From Liolophura sinensis (Eukaryota > Mollusca > Polyplacophora > Chitonida > Chitonidae), in assembly GCF_032854445.1 (NCBI RefSeq), contig NC_088300.1, forward strand, positions 14,513,570-14,577,569: a DNA stretch of 64,000 nt, written 5' to 3'. The translations under genes and the position numbers were made by a program. Shown piece by piece: positions 49,187 to 60,182 of the stretch. The number at the start of each line of letters is the position of its first letter. Position 1 is the first letter of the stretch. The notes beneath the pieces were generated by a model. That model had not been told where the DNA came from. It saw nothing but the letters and a program-made list of their open reading frames with translations, and made no database searches.

Positions 49187-49645
49187 GGACACAGACCCCC
49201 ATTACAACTTCCGTTTTTCGGTAGGGATTGTAGTTCTGTGTATTTTAGGGTATAAATTCTTTTTTTGCTCCCAGGCAGCCATGTTTGGTATACAGGTGCA
49301 TGCTTGGTATTAAAATGCTGGAAACTGTCTAAACTTTGAAGAGGTATGAGCTTTGTTGATGAAAGTTTGAAATCCTGGGCGAAAGGACGCAAGGTGTGAG
49401 GTAGTGATGAGGCTGCGAGTGACGTTCCCTTGGCGTTGCTAGGCACGCCTCCCAGCTGCCGGCATGGAGAAGTCCAGATTTTGACGGTCAACCTATGTCA
49501 AGATTTTTGTGGTTTGTTTCTCACAGACTGGGCCAGGTATGCACCAACGCTTATTGGCCACGAAATGTTTGGGACTGAGCTACAGCGCTAGACGTTAACA
49601 TTGTCGCTTATGGAAACTTAATGGGGTCTGAGGCCAGTACCTAGC
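49187..49645 (-). mobile_element. ~0.45-kb dispersed repeat, minus copy
   Basis: The inverted counterpart of 17610-18115. On the minus strand it runs from 'gcctcagaccccattaagtt' through 'gccggcagctgggaggcgtg' to GTAATGGGGGTCTGTGTCC at 49187. The 112-codon frame (49153-49491) parallels that of the other copy (MTVKIWTSPCRQLGG, KNGSCNGGLCP), with a small length difference before the end. Conservation of the frame in two separated copies hints at coding or recent spread. Confidence 0.7.
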
Positions 49646-49704
49646 CACTCATTTGGTGACACCATTTTGCCATGTTATAGCTATCTAGAGTGACGTCACA
49701 AAAC

Positions 49705-49917
49705 CTAGGAGCTCTCCGTACCATCGGTATTAAACAATGTGACACTGAGAAAATACAAAAAAACGTCTGATATCCACCCAAAGAGAATCAGTCCTGTTTG
49801 GTGTTCAAAGGGGTTGATGATTCTTCTAGTTTGGCGCTCGGTCAGGGCGATGTTCGTGGACACAAGCGTGAACACAACACAGCCTGACTTTGCTAATGAA
49901 AAATAATGCAGAGACAC
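49705..49917 (-). pseudogene. Possible relic of a TMEM179-like exon 2
   Basis: The minus frame after an acceptor-like TTTTTCATTAG or GCAAAG reads SGCVVFTLVSTNIALTER, then a hydrophobic helix LILFGWISDVFLYFLSVTLF. The order 'SGxC, polar stretch, helix' resembles exon 2 of the TMEM179-like genes. The second conserved Cys is missing, the donor phase does not fit, and no sister exons were found. Either a dead fourth copy or an unrelated membrane exon. Confidence 0.3.
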
Positions 49918-50411
49918 AATAGCTTTCTTCGAGCAATAGCTCTCCCGAGGCGGTTGTCTTGCCAGCTCCCCCTTTCAAGTTACTGCAGTATCCTGTCCAA
50001 CATGTACGCATTGCGACACGGACAGCAGTTCTCAGTTCCCTGCCCATAAATGTGTGGTTCAAGATGCATCAGTTTGTTATTTAAAATAACTGCAAAACCC
50101 AATCCATTGCATCGATATCTGTCTATCCACTATAGGAAACCACACTGACAGTCAAGTCCTAACATGTTTTTTTGACGTGACAGCCAATTATCACGTGACG
50201 CTTTCGGCGCTTGTAATTGGCCAAATTCGTAAGGGTTTCTACAACATGGCTACTCGGAGTGAACTGCCCGTCAGTGCTATATTTCCAATGCAGAACTTCA
50301 TCTTCTCAGCTTTCGAGACTTTCTAGAGTTTTTTTCATATTTTTCTGTGATAACTGTGTCCTATAACTTTTTATTCTATGTATTTATAGTGGCATACTTT
50401 ATGTTCACTTT

Positions 50412-50490
50412 TACAGAAAGTCTGTTGTTGTGATGCTAGGATGTATTCTGATATTGCAACTGCATCTCTCGAACAACAGACTTTCTGTTA
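50412..50490. mobile_element. Mini-MITE sharing ends with 22703-22910
   Basis: ACAGAAAGTCTGTTGTT at 50413 and its exact inverse AACAACAGACTTTCTGT at 50472 enclose about 42 bp. The end sequence equals that of the 208-bp MITE in gene B. It could fold into a long hairpin. Confidence 0.75.
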
Positions 50491-50759
50491 AATTTAAGTC
50501 ATGCATTTTAGTGTATTTCATGCTATCATTTGAAGAGAACATGTTGTTACGGATAGGAAACAGAGGTCTTTAGACATGAAAATGATAACATGGAAGATCA
50601 GAACAAATGGTCAAAAAAGGCTTTCAAAAAAACAGCTAAAATAAGCACAAATCAGTTAAAATTCGAAAATCACGCACATCGTTAATCGTTAATATATAGG
50701 CCTACATACATGTAGATATACCAAAACAAAAAAAAATTCTACACCATACTTATACATGT

Positions 50760-50838
50760 ATGCCCGGTTTCCTCCGACCAAAATGCTGGCCGGCCGTCGT
50801 GTAATTGAAATATTCTTGAGTACGGCGTAAAACATTAA
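50760..50838 (+). repeat. SINE type 1, 3' end
   Basis: 'tgcccggtttcctccgacca', 'aaatgctggccggccgtcgt', 'gtaattgaaatattcttgag', 'tacggcgtaaaaca'. The tail is lost. Confidence 0.8.
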
Positions 50839-51141
50839 GGACCTACATGTTTATATTCTGTCCAATGTTTTGTTACTTGCTGACTTAATTTAACTGATTG
50901 AAAAAAAGGTCAGTTCACTTTTGTAAATTTGCTGAAAATATAAACTCAGGGATTTTAGAAATACCCTTCAAGAATTAAATTAGAACAGTGAAATATGCTC
51001 AGTACAACAGTAGCTAAAGTACTATATACTTTGAACAGGTTTTCTCTCTTGGTGAAGGTGTTTGGGGCATATAGTGGTACATGTATATTTTGAATAGGCA
51101 TGCTTGTGACCACAGTGCTCGGTTTTAAGAAATATGTATCC

Positions 51142-51147
<6 letters not shown>

Positions 51148-51182
<35 letters not shown>
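51148..51182. repeat. (TA)n microsatellite
   Basis: About 17 TA units at the left border of the GGTCGCC-word stretch. Confidence 0.95.
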
Positions 51183-51189
51183 CACTTTA

Positions 51190-51935
51190 TTGTATATTTC
51201 GGCGACCATACCTGAAAAATAGTCATTTGGGCAACCATTCTTTCATAAACTGATATATTCGATCAAAATAAACATCTGTAGAACAAAAATTTTTTATTTT
51301 CATCTTAAACCATTTACACATCAAACAGCATAGAAAAATAATTCATCATCTATTAAATAACAAATATACACAATTCACTGCATATATCTGGTCACCCAAA
51401 AGTCAATGCGTCATTTAGGCGACCGCATATATGTCGCCCAAATGACATATTACCTTGTGCACAAACATTTTGGGCATTTAGGCGACCACATCTGTATATG
51501 TCGCCCAAATAACAAATTTTCATGTGATATTTTATCTATTATAAGACCTTGTGTTTAGGTGTTAATATGTCGCACAAATGACAAACTTTCATACCTTTTA
51601 AGACAATGTTGTATATATCAAAGTTGTTAGAAATATGGGATTCCCATAAACACCAAGAACCTTTGGAGAGAAATGTGTACCTTTTTAAAAGACCTGTGTA
51701 GATTTCCTAAAGCCACCACTTATTTGGAGTTATTTATCTTTACACCACTTTATTTATCTACGCTTCTTGTAAAGATGTATTCCCAACTATGCCAATTTTC
51801 ATACCTTTTAAGACAATGTTGTATATATCAAAGTTGTTAGAAATATAGGATTCCCATAAACACCAAGAATGGTCGCCCAAAGTTAAGCTGGTCACCTAAA
51901 TGACTTTTTATTTTAAAACGGTCGCCCAAGTACAC
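51190..51935. mobile_element. Element-like stretch with GGTCGCCYAAATGAC words at both ends
   Basis: The left end has 'ggcgaccatacctgaaaaat' then 'agtcatttgggcaaccatt'. The right end, inverted, has 'gggcgaccgttttaaaataa' then 'aagtcatttaggtgacca', so the two ends form an imperfect inverted pair of about 40 bp. The word also recurs inside at 51405-51500 and 51560. A ~75-bp internal block ('cataccttttaagacaatgt') is repeated at 51588 and 51800. No open frame of note. Confidence 0.5.
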
Positions 51936-51944
51936 AACATATAC

Positions 51945-52390
51945 TTCATACACACAGTCAATCAGACGATCATATATGAGAATGTCGTGTATGACTATTT
52001 TTGGTTGACCAGTGTTTACACAGGGTCATTCAGACGGCCATATATGAGAGAATGTCACGTCTGCTTTGGTCGACCTGTGTTTACACAGTGTCATTCAGAC
52101 GACCGCATATAACAGAATGTCGTATATAACTACTTTTGGTCAACCAGTGTTTACACGGTGTCATTCAGACGATCACATAAAACAGAATGCTGTATATGTC
52201 TGCCTTTGGTAGACCATCTTTTACACAGTGTCATTCAGACGCCCCTAATGAGAATGTCGAATGTATTCCCTTGGTAGACCAGTGTTTACACGGTGTCATT
52301 CAGGCGACCGCATATAACAGAATGTTGTACATGTCTGCCTTTGGTCGACTAATGTTTACACAGTGTCATTCAGACGACCCCATATAATAT
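51945..52390 (+). repeat. Minisatellite, ~68-bp unit, ~7 copies
   Basis: Units share 'tttacacagtgtcattcaga', 'cgaccgcatataacagaatg' and 'tgtctgcctttggtcgacca'. 'cattcagacg' recurs about every 65-70 bp from 51960 to 52370. Confidence 0.9.
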
Positions 52391-52525
52391 GTCTCCCTCC
52401 TTACAAATGTTGTCAAACCTATGAAATATGTCTGGCTAAAGTCGTAAACTCAACTGTGTTAACGAGAAGGTATTATATGGTAAGGGTGCAATCCTCTGAT
52501 CCAGAGAAATCTGTAATTTTTTGTT

Positions 52526-52570
52526 GTCAGTTACTTGCGAAAGGTCGATTTCCTTTCGCAAGTAACTGAC
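52526..52570. repeat. Perfect 19-bp hairpin
   Basis: GTCAGTTACTTGCGAAAGG (52526-52544), a 7-base spacer, then its exact reverse complement (52552-52570). The arm resembles 'cctttggcgagtaactggc' at about 52770, so it appears to be an inverted doubling of a piece of a local repeat. Confidence 0.95.
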
Positions 52571-52689
52571 ATGTCACAGTTGTGGACGGCAGGCTAACTA
52601 GTCGTAAAAGCATACACAAGAGAGGGGCGCCTATTACTAATAGCCTCCAAGCCCCAAGGGCAATTTTTTTGATTTTTGATTGCTGCTTA

Positions 52690-52860
52690 ACATCAAACTA
52701 TTTAAATTAATTGATGGCGGCCAGATTTTGTTGGTGTGGTGGAGGGAAGCAGCGTGGCCACGGTAAACCATCGACCTTTGGCGAGTAACTGGCAAACTCT
52801 CCCACATCTGACATATGCTCATACGAGGAAACTTGTAACTCCTCCCGATACGAGTGTATC
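52690..52860. repeat. SINE-like repeat fragment
   Basis: 'gatggcggccagattttgtt', 'cacggtaaaccatcgacctt', 'tggcgagtaactggcaaact', 'ctcccacatctgacatatg' are typical of a molluscan SINE-like repeat I recall. No clear ends. Confidence 0.4.
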
Positions 52861-53060
52861 TGACAGTGGTGAAAGGCTGGAGATGTGAAGTGAGCTCTTC
52901 CTGTAACATCATATACAACTATTTCCTGTTGACGCCAAGGCCCTACAAACAACTGAACAATGACAGTGGTGAAAGGCTGGAGATGTGAAGTGAGCTCTTC
53001 CTGTAACATCATATACAACTATTTCCTGTTGACACCAAGGCCCCACAAACAACTGAACAA
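52861..53060. repeat. 100-bp tandem duplication
   Basis: Two head-to-tail 100-bp copies (52861-52960 and 52961-53060) start 'tgacagtggtgaaaggctgg' and differ at only two or three positions, so the duplication is recent. Confidence 0.97.
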
Positions 53061-53320
53061 TGATAACATTTAAAGTTTCCTGTTCGAGAGTGGGATGGAA
53101 CCCACGTCTGGTGTGACCTATAATTGAACACGAAAAAGGGAGGCTTTCTATCAATTGTGAATAATAGGGATTTGGACCATCACCAAAATGCAATGAATTG
53201 GTACTAATAGCCCATTGTTCATAGGTTCACATTTCATACTAGCAACACAAGAGGTTATTGCTTCCTGTTTTCTAATCTAGAACAAAGTACACAATGTGTA
53301 TCTTATTGAACATAGCTGCA

Positions 53321-53326
53321 TTTATT
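53321..53326 (-). terminator. Candidate distal polyadenylation signal of gene E
   Basis: AATAAA on the minus strand, about 1.36 kb beyond the stop at 54690. A nearer one is at 54344-54349, about 340 nt beyond the stop. 53330-54690 has no other gene and is probably the gene's 3' UTR or flank. Confidence 0.35.
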
Positions 53327-54689
53327 GTCACTTTCATGATTCACAAAAACATGGGCATGGAGTGTGTACAAAGGTGATCCTATCTTAAATGCTCACAATT
53401 CAAGGTAATTTTCATGTGATACGTGAGGTTTTTTAATGGTGTTTGTGCCACATCTATGTATATTTCACTTTAGTACAGTCAGTGATTAAAATTATGAATC
53501 GAACAGAACAAGTAATGTTGTGGAATACAGAACCATATGTGGAGCTAAACCTGGTTATGTTACAGGACTCTCATCTAAAACATCAACTAATTCAACAATC
53601 TGCTATTAACTAACACATTCTACTCAGCATTTTGACATACAATTTAATTACACTCCTATATACATGATTGCAAAACATTTTTCAACCAGCCACACAATTT
53701 AATTTTGTTCGCTGACACCAAACCGTAAATCCATAATGATGAGCATGATCTTATGCTTACTTGGCCGACCTTTACTTACAACCTCATGCGGAAACAGAGT
53801 TAAAATGGAAGCCTCACTACACAAGCTCAAACTCAACAAAGCCTTTGAATGAAGATGACTGATATTCGTCTTGTTTTTTTTTTTGAAAATTGTGCCCAGC
53901 CATTGCGAAATATATGTAAAGACTGGACTGTGGCAATGGGTCTCTATTTTCACTACACACAACTACGCTGTCATTTCTTCTCAATCTCATCAACATTACT
54001 AGTCAAATAAGCAGTTTCCTCGATTGAATGTAATAAAATATTCGCTCAGAGAGATATTTCAAATGTGACTGAGAATCACAGAATGAGACTACATATTATT
54101 CTGCTACATACATGCATAGGCAACTACATGACATTCCAAACAGCAAACCAAAGAAATAACGTATTGAAATCAGACCACAGTTCACAATGTTGCAGAGAGC
54201 ATCTAATTAATTCATTATAATTTATGAAATTTTTAATGAATTAATGAATTTAATGATAAATAAATGACAAGAACAAACAAAAACAGACTGTGGTATAAAC
54301 GAGATCATAAAGTTTCCACCCCTGAGTTTAAAAACCTTGTCTCTTTATTTATGATGAGTAATTACCGAGATATCGCAGTTCAAATTAAGTAACACGCACA
54401 CTTCGAGAAAATCTTAAGTACTGCCATGATGATGTCAGATGAGCCAAGCAAATTCTAAATTTTAACCAAAAACGCGCAGCTTATTTGTACAACTTAGAAA
54501 GGCCAGTATAGTGAAGCTTTGTGAACCTAGTGACTAGGTTAACTACAAAAAGTTATATTTTTACCTTTACTCTGTGCTTATATTTCTCATTCATAACCTT
54601 GGCTTGATGGTTTGACAGGAAATGAGACAAACAGATTATCCTTCAGAAAAACGTTGATTTCTCTCTTTCCTGGGAATCCTTTTTAATTG

Positions 54690-57600
54690 TCACCCATATA
54701 ACATTGAAGTGAGCCTTGACAATCCCTTCTTCACTTTCCTTCCATCTATGATAAACTCAGTCTGTTGGATGATAAGCTCGGTTTTCTGGATAAAAAGAAA
54801 TCAACCTAACTATTACAAAACATACACACAAAATAAAAGTTAAAAATGTTCCGCAATCTCATACAATACCTGCTACTGTAAGCTATACATAAAACAAGTT
54901 TCAGTTTCAAGCACTAAGCTTTCCTATTAAAACCAGACATGCAAGAACCAGAAGTGAGTGGGCACACTTAATCCCATCAGCATTAAGTAATCAGTCTTCC
55001 AGCAACTTGCAGATGGTCGTGGGTTTCCCCCGGGTTCTGCCTGGTTTACACCCACCATAATGATGGCCGCCATTGTGTAAGTGAAATATTCTTGAGTACG
55101 GCGTAAAACAGGAATCAAATAAATAAATAAATAAATAAATAAATTAAGTAATACAGCTGTGTGCAAACCCTACAGGTCTAGTGTTTCGGTCAAGTCTTTA
55201 GGAGACACAAAAAAGCTCAGTTTTTATTCTGTTACAAAGATACATGTCCAAACAGTTGTAAGATATACTTGATGCCATAAAAACAAGAAATTTAATCAAT
55301 ATAACCTCCATTTAAATAGGGTGTTGGTTCACGCCGAACTGAACACATATCCAAAATCTGAAGTGCCCATCTTGTCCTTCACATGGCTATTACAGTTGGT
55401 TGCCACAGAAACCAGAAATTTAAGCCAAATGACCCGAATTTATATAGGGTCTTAGTTCACCCTCAAATGATAATTTATCCCAATCAAAAGTTCCTATCTC
55501 AACTGATTTTTCGCTTCTATTCACAGCATGTCTTTGAAATGGCTATTATATTTCGTTGCCATAGAACCAGACATTTAATTGCAATGAACCCAATTTAAAT
55601 AGGAAACCCTAAAGTGAATACGTTGACCCTTAACTGAGCACATCCAAAATTTGAAGTTCCTACCTCAAGGACATTTGCTCCTATAGTGAGGAAGTCATGC
55701 ATATGAAATTGCCAGATTTCACTTGTGGCGTACATGTACCCATTGGTGTACATACCACTATCACTAGCTTCAGCTGATTCAGACTCTTCCTCTAGTTGTT
55801 AATGCTGTCTTCACTGTCAGGCCGATTATCTGTCTTCTACAAAAAACATGAAAATTTGGTACACAGCATGGGAAAAGCGTGGAAAAGTAGAAACCTGTAG
55901 AAAAAATATAATTCTGATTTTTTATATACAGCTGAACTGTTCACTGTTTTACTGATAAATTCCTGACTGAGTTTATCTGCTTCAAAGGGATAGAAAAGAA
56001 ACAGAACAGAAAAGTAATTGTATTGCTGTACATTCCCCTGTAACTGAATGTAATGAAAAGTGCAGATTAAAGTAATGTACATGTATCCTCAGCAATATAT
56101 AGGAATACATGCTAATATAAAAACACTCACCTTTCTGACGTTGATGGGATGCAGCCATATGTTGCCTTGTCTCCATATTGCAGCTGTCGTCTGAATGAGC
56201 AACAGAAAGAAAAATAATAGTGTCATTTTTATCTTTGCATTTGATACTGAGTTAATTCCTATAAGCTTAGAAGCAAGATTTTCGATGTCTCTTATTTCAC
56301 AAACAGTGAAAATACAACTGTGTACCAGTCGTACACACTAGTGTGTCACATATGCACATCCATATTATTTTGTTTATCAGTGCCACACAATTTCAAAGTT
56401 GAACGTACACAAGTCTGTGGATGTGTACATTTGTATACGGCTGTTTTGGAGAGTAAGAGGGAAAATATAGAAAAGCAGAGACATCACACTGATCTGCTTA
56501 TGACCAAAACTTTTAGTATAAGTGTCTCACAGGTAAATAAGGAATCCAATAAAACTGATGAATGTCAACTGAAACTGGTACGGGATGCACATGCAAGGAA
56601 GACCAAATGCTTCCATGAAATTTATCAGTCAAAATATAAAATGTACCTTCTTTTAGTTTGAGACACATTTATAGCAGCTTTATTTCATGGGGAACTGCAT
56701 TAGCTTACCTTAGACTTGCTATCACCCCTGTGATGTAACATAGTGGATACTTGTGCACAGCTCAATACTAGGTAAACCCTACTGGTTTTTTAGCATTGTT
56801 TAAAAAGCTATTTAATTCCAAACTAGGGGTCCAACATGTATTTTAGAAAGTATTCTCTGCACTTTGACTACAGCATTAACAGAATGGCATGAGGAAAATA
56901 CACTGCTTTTAGTTGCAGAACTTACCATTCCGCTTTTCCACTGAAAGGGAAAAAAATCCAGCTAGGACCCCACATTCTTGTCTATGGAATTTTTCCCTTT
57001 CCACAGCTTCCTTTTTGCCAGCCTTTCAAAGACATACTCCAAAAGGAAATCTCTTTTGCAGAATTTAATTGATGTGAACACTCCTCCATTGCCTGAAATG
57101 TTAAACAAAGACCTTCAGAAAACTCAGAAGTCAAACCTGACATAAATCTTATAACTTATTTCAAAGATTTAAAATATGTCACTGAATAAGATTACTACTT
57201 CAGATCTTGGCTTTGAATATGTCAAATTGTGTTCACTTACATCATGTACAAATATTTCTGATTATTAATAATGCAAAACATGACTTAAAAATCTTCAATG
57301 AACAATTCAGATTGGATATTATGCTGAGGTCACCATGTCCTGCCCAGGCAAACACATACATCACACTTGCTAACTAAGGATCAATGTGAATATATTTGTA
57401 AAGCCTGGTCTAAATTCAACAGACTTCACCACTTTGTCCATCTGGTATGAATCTGGGATACAAATCATGCCCATATGAACAACACTGTGTTACAGGCAAA
57501 ACAATATTATCCTCCCTCTAAATTAGCTGAGGCGTCCAAGTACAAAATCTGGCCATCAATGAATGATTTTTGCTTCATGCAACATTAATCATGACTTCAG

Positions 57601-58471
57601 GTATATGATATCTGAAATCAGATAAAAGCTGTGAAGGTGGAAACCAATTTACATACTGTGAAAACTTAAATCACATTTTCCTCCATTTTTATTCCTTAAT
57701 TGTAAATAAAACACACTGTAACATAATACTAAATATAAAAACAAAGCACAACTCACCATTTAACTGATTGATAAATTTGACTTCCAGTCCATCTTTATCA
57801 AGGTTACAATTTATATAAAAAATACAATCCTCCATTGGATTTGCTTTACTCCTCCTGCTCAGTTACTGTTTGAAAAAAAAATTAATAAATTTTATAAAGT
57901 ACCCATGGTATGTACTAAGTTTTTAATAATAACTACATAATAGGAGACCAATGTACTGTAAAAAAGAAATTCCAAAACACTGGTAAGAATTATATGTTTT
58001 AAGAGTTTTTACATTGATTTAGCAATGTGACAAGGTCTCAAATTAGCTTTAAAAAGTTGACGAATTAAATATGAAGTCTAATTTTAATCACCAGTGAAAT
58101 TACCCTATGTTCAGGATAGATTTTCAGCAGGCTTGATTTTATCTGCACCTCTGAAGTTCTGTGTCCGAGAATGGGATTGAAGCCACAACCCATGTGACCT
58201 ATGATTGAAAGACTAGCGCCTTAATCAAGAAGCCAGGGGTCGGTTAGCGTGCTAGCGCAGCGTAATGACCCAGGAGCCTCTCACCAATGCGGTCGCTGTG
58301 AGTTCAAGTCCAGCTCATGCTGGTTTCCTCTCCGGCCGTAAGTGGGAAGGTCTGCCAGCAACCTGCGGATGGTCGTGGGTTCCCCCTGGGCTCTGCCCGG
58401 TTTCCACCCACCATAATGCTGGCCGCCGTCGTATAAGTGAAATATTCTTGAGTACGGCGTAAAACACCAAT

Positions 58472-58507
<36 letters not shown>

Positions 58508-59583
58508 AGCCAGGGCCCGCTCCTCAATTTGGATCTTGAAATGACTGACATACATATTCATAACGTGTAACATTAATAGTATGGTTTGCAAATATTTACC
58601 ATTTTTCCCTCTGCTCAACATCTTTCAATCTGCAAACAGAAAGTTATTTTTAATTACTCCACCCAAGCACAAAAATATACCATATAAAAGCCGATAAACC
58701 TTAATGTGGTTCTAGACTAGGGATGACAACAAATTTATGCAGGATTCCCTGCCATTGTTTTAATGATTTTCATGTGCAGCAAATACATGGAAGTCAAACC
58801 ATCATGCACCATTAATTTTCAGTCAACATGTTAAGTCATATCTGCTGACATTTCTAGGCATATGTACACTAAACAAAACACCATAAAAAACACTGTATTA
58901 CCAGTCCTAACATTTGCAAAAAGGGGTTAGGTGGCTGGAGGCAACAGTGGTGAATATGCATGATTTTGTAGAATCATTTAGATCTATTGGCTTGTTTCTT
59001 TCTATGTGATAAACTGACAAAAGGCAATAACTAAAACGTAGGCCTAATGTCGGCAGAATTACTTCAACTTTCATGTGGCTGTTAATGTTGCGGTTTGCGG
59101 TAGGTTGTAGGGAATAGGTTGCGGTCTTTTGATGCCTAGCATTAAAAATGCGATTGATAGGTTAGCAACCCACAAATACAATAGCTCCCCAGAAATTGAT
59201 TAATTGACTGAGTGACTTTATTTAACAAATTTTCATGCTAAGGAACCGAAAGACAATGACATAGCATAAATGAAATGCGGAGACAGCAACTTATTCCCTA
59301 CAAACTCCCATGTGCTAGTTTCAGCATGCCCTTTTCGCTTGTTGTTGTTGTTGTTGGGACGTCGCGGGAATGTGATTCGCAGATTGTGAAGCAATTAACC
59401 GTTTAACTGTCTACAATAAAAACAAGTACACCTGTTCCTAATTTGTAAAAAGCTTTACAATCATACGGTTTTCAAACAATTTTAAGTAGTTATACAGAGT
59501 AACACTTAAACGGCTTACCTTAGATCATTCTTTCGCGATCCAAACTCTTCCGCAACTCTAAGACAGACTCGTATCTTGTGCAT
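54690..59583 (-). CDS. Unidentified multi-exon gene with acidic C-terminal half (gene E)
   Basis: Minus-strand exons that chain in one open frame: 59519-59583, 58600-58629, 57757-57854, 56926-56940, 56131-56190, 55664-55791 and 54690-54785, giving 163 residues. Most splice sites are strong (GTAAGC, GTGAGT, GTAAGT, GTGAGT donors). The acceptor at 55791 (CTAG) is weak; a stronger one at 55836 would shift the frame. The protein begins MHKIRVCLRVAEEFGSRKND and includes NPMEDCIFYINCNLDKDGLE and the acidic EEESESAEASDSG. It then has YATSEIWQFHMHDFLTIGAN and ends GLSRLTSMLYG. I do not recognise the C-terminal half. Skipping the exon at 56962-57092 gives this frame; including it gives a SET-like end (separate entry). 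Translation may instead start at the internal Met in NPMEDC. SINEs sit in two introns or flanks (54993, 58240). Confidence 0.5.
54993..55145 (+). repeat. SINE type 1, 3' half
   Basis: 'cagcaacttgcagatggtcg', 'gtttcccccgggttctgcct', 'gtgtaagtgaaatattcttg', 'gtacggcgtaaaacagg', then a run of AAAT units. In an intron of gene E. Confidence 0.85.
56962..57092 (-). CDS. SET-like (KMT5A-type) alternative terminal exon of gene E
   Basis: After CATTTCAG the minus strand reads on in phase from the exon at 57757-57854 (both phase 1). It continues NGNGGVFTSIKFC, KRDFLLEYVFERL and KRKLWKGKN to a TAG, giving a 107-residue product. Together with DGLEVKFINQLN of the previous exon this follows the start of a SET domain as in KMT5A (G.GVF......DFLLEY). 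The rest of the SET domain, including the catalytic NH and Tyr motifs, is absent. The product cannot be a working methyltransferase as read. It could be a truncated paralogue, a regulatory splice form, or a decayed copy. Confidence 0.45.
58228..58515 (+). mobile_element. Young SINE type 1 insertion with target-site duplication
   Basis: An 11-bp direct repeat AGAAGCCAGGG stands at 58228-58238 and 58505-58515. Between them is a SINE with a shortened tRNA-like head ('gtcggttagcgtgctagcgc'), intact B-box-like 'gtgagttcaagtcc', the full core, and about 30 A at the end. The exact duplication and long A-run point to a recent insertion, in the intron between exons 2 and 3 of gene E. Confidence 0.85.
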
Positions 59584-59784
59584 CGCGTCATTAAACCTGG
59601 CGCCAATAGTCGTTGCACGGTGCCGAGTTTTACCCCCGATAACGTATATATGTTAAAAAAAACTTAGACAAGGAACTTTCTCCACTAAAAGCCAATAATA
59701 ACATGGGGCATAAAAAATGGCATAACCAGGCATGTTATTTACCACATATACATGAGAAGTCCAGTGAAAGACAAGAAGTTTTAG

Positions 59785-60060
59785 TGGTCGCCTAAATGTC
59801 ATCTTTTTACCATTGGCCAGATATACACCATTCATTTTAGAAGTGAATAAAACTGGATAAAAGCAGAAGGTAGGACGTCAAAAAGTGGCTTCATAACTTT
59901 CATACTTCATAACCAACACTGTCAGTCTTCTATATCATTCAAATCTGGGCCTGGCTTTACAAATCATAAGGACAAACATTAAGGCGACCAGCAGTGGTCG
60001 CCCTAATGAAAAGGGTCGCCTCAATGACACTGTGAAACCCCAATCGGTCACCCAATGGTA
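59785..60060. mobile_element. Second stretch with GGTCGCC(T/C)AAATG words
   Basis: 'tggtcgcctaaatgtcat' at about 59784 and 'ggtcgcctcaatgacac' near 60007, plus 'aaggcgaccagcagtggtcg' at 59990 and 'ggtcacccaatgg' at 60047. These are the same words that border the 51190-51935 stretch, and this one is also next to a long (TA)n run. No coding content. Confidence 0.45.
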
Positions 60061-60067
60061 CAATTTT

Positions 60068-60069
<2 letters not shown>

Positions 60070-60154
<85 letters not shown>
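60070..60154. repeat. Long (TA)n microsatellite
   Basis: About 42 uninterrupted TA units. Confidence 0.97.
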
Positions 60155-60156
<2 letters not shown>

Positions 60157-60182
60157 ATTATGGATGCTTCAGTACCTTTACA

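Noticed and set aside
53699-53962. 87-codon minus frame as an exon of gene E
   Set aside because: It lies downstream of the last in-frame stop, without fitting acceptor phase; most likely 3' UTR.
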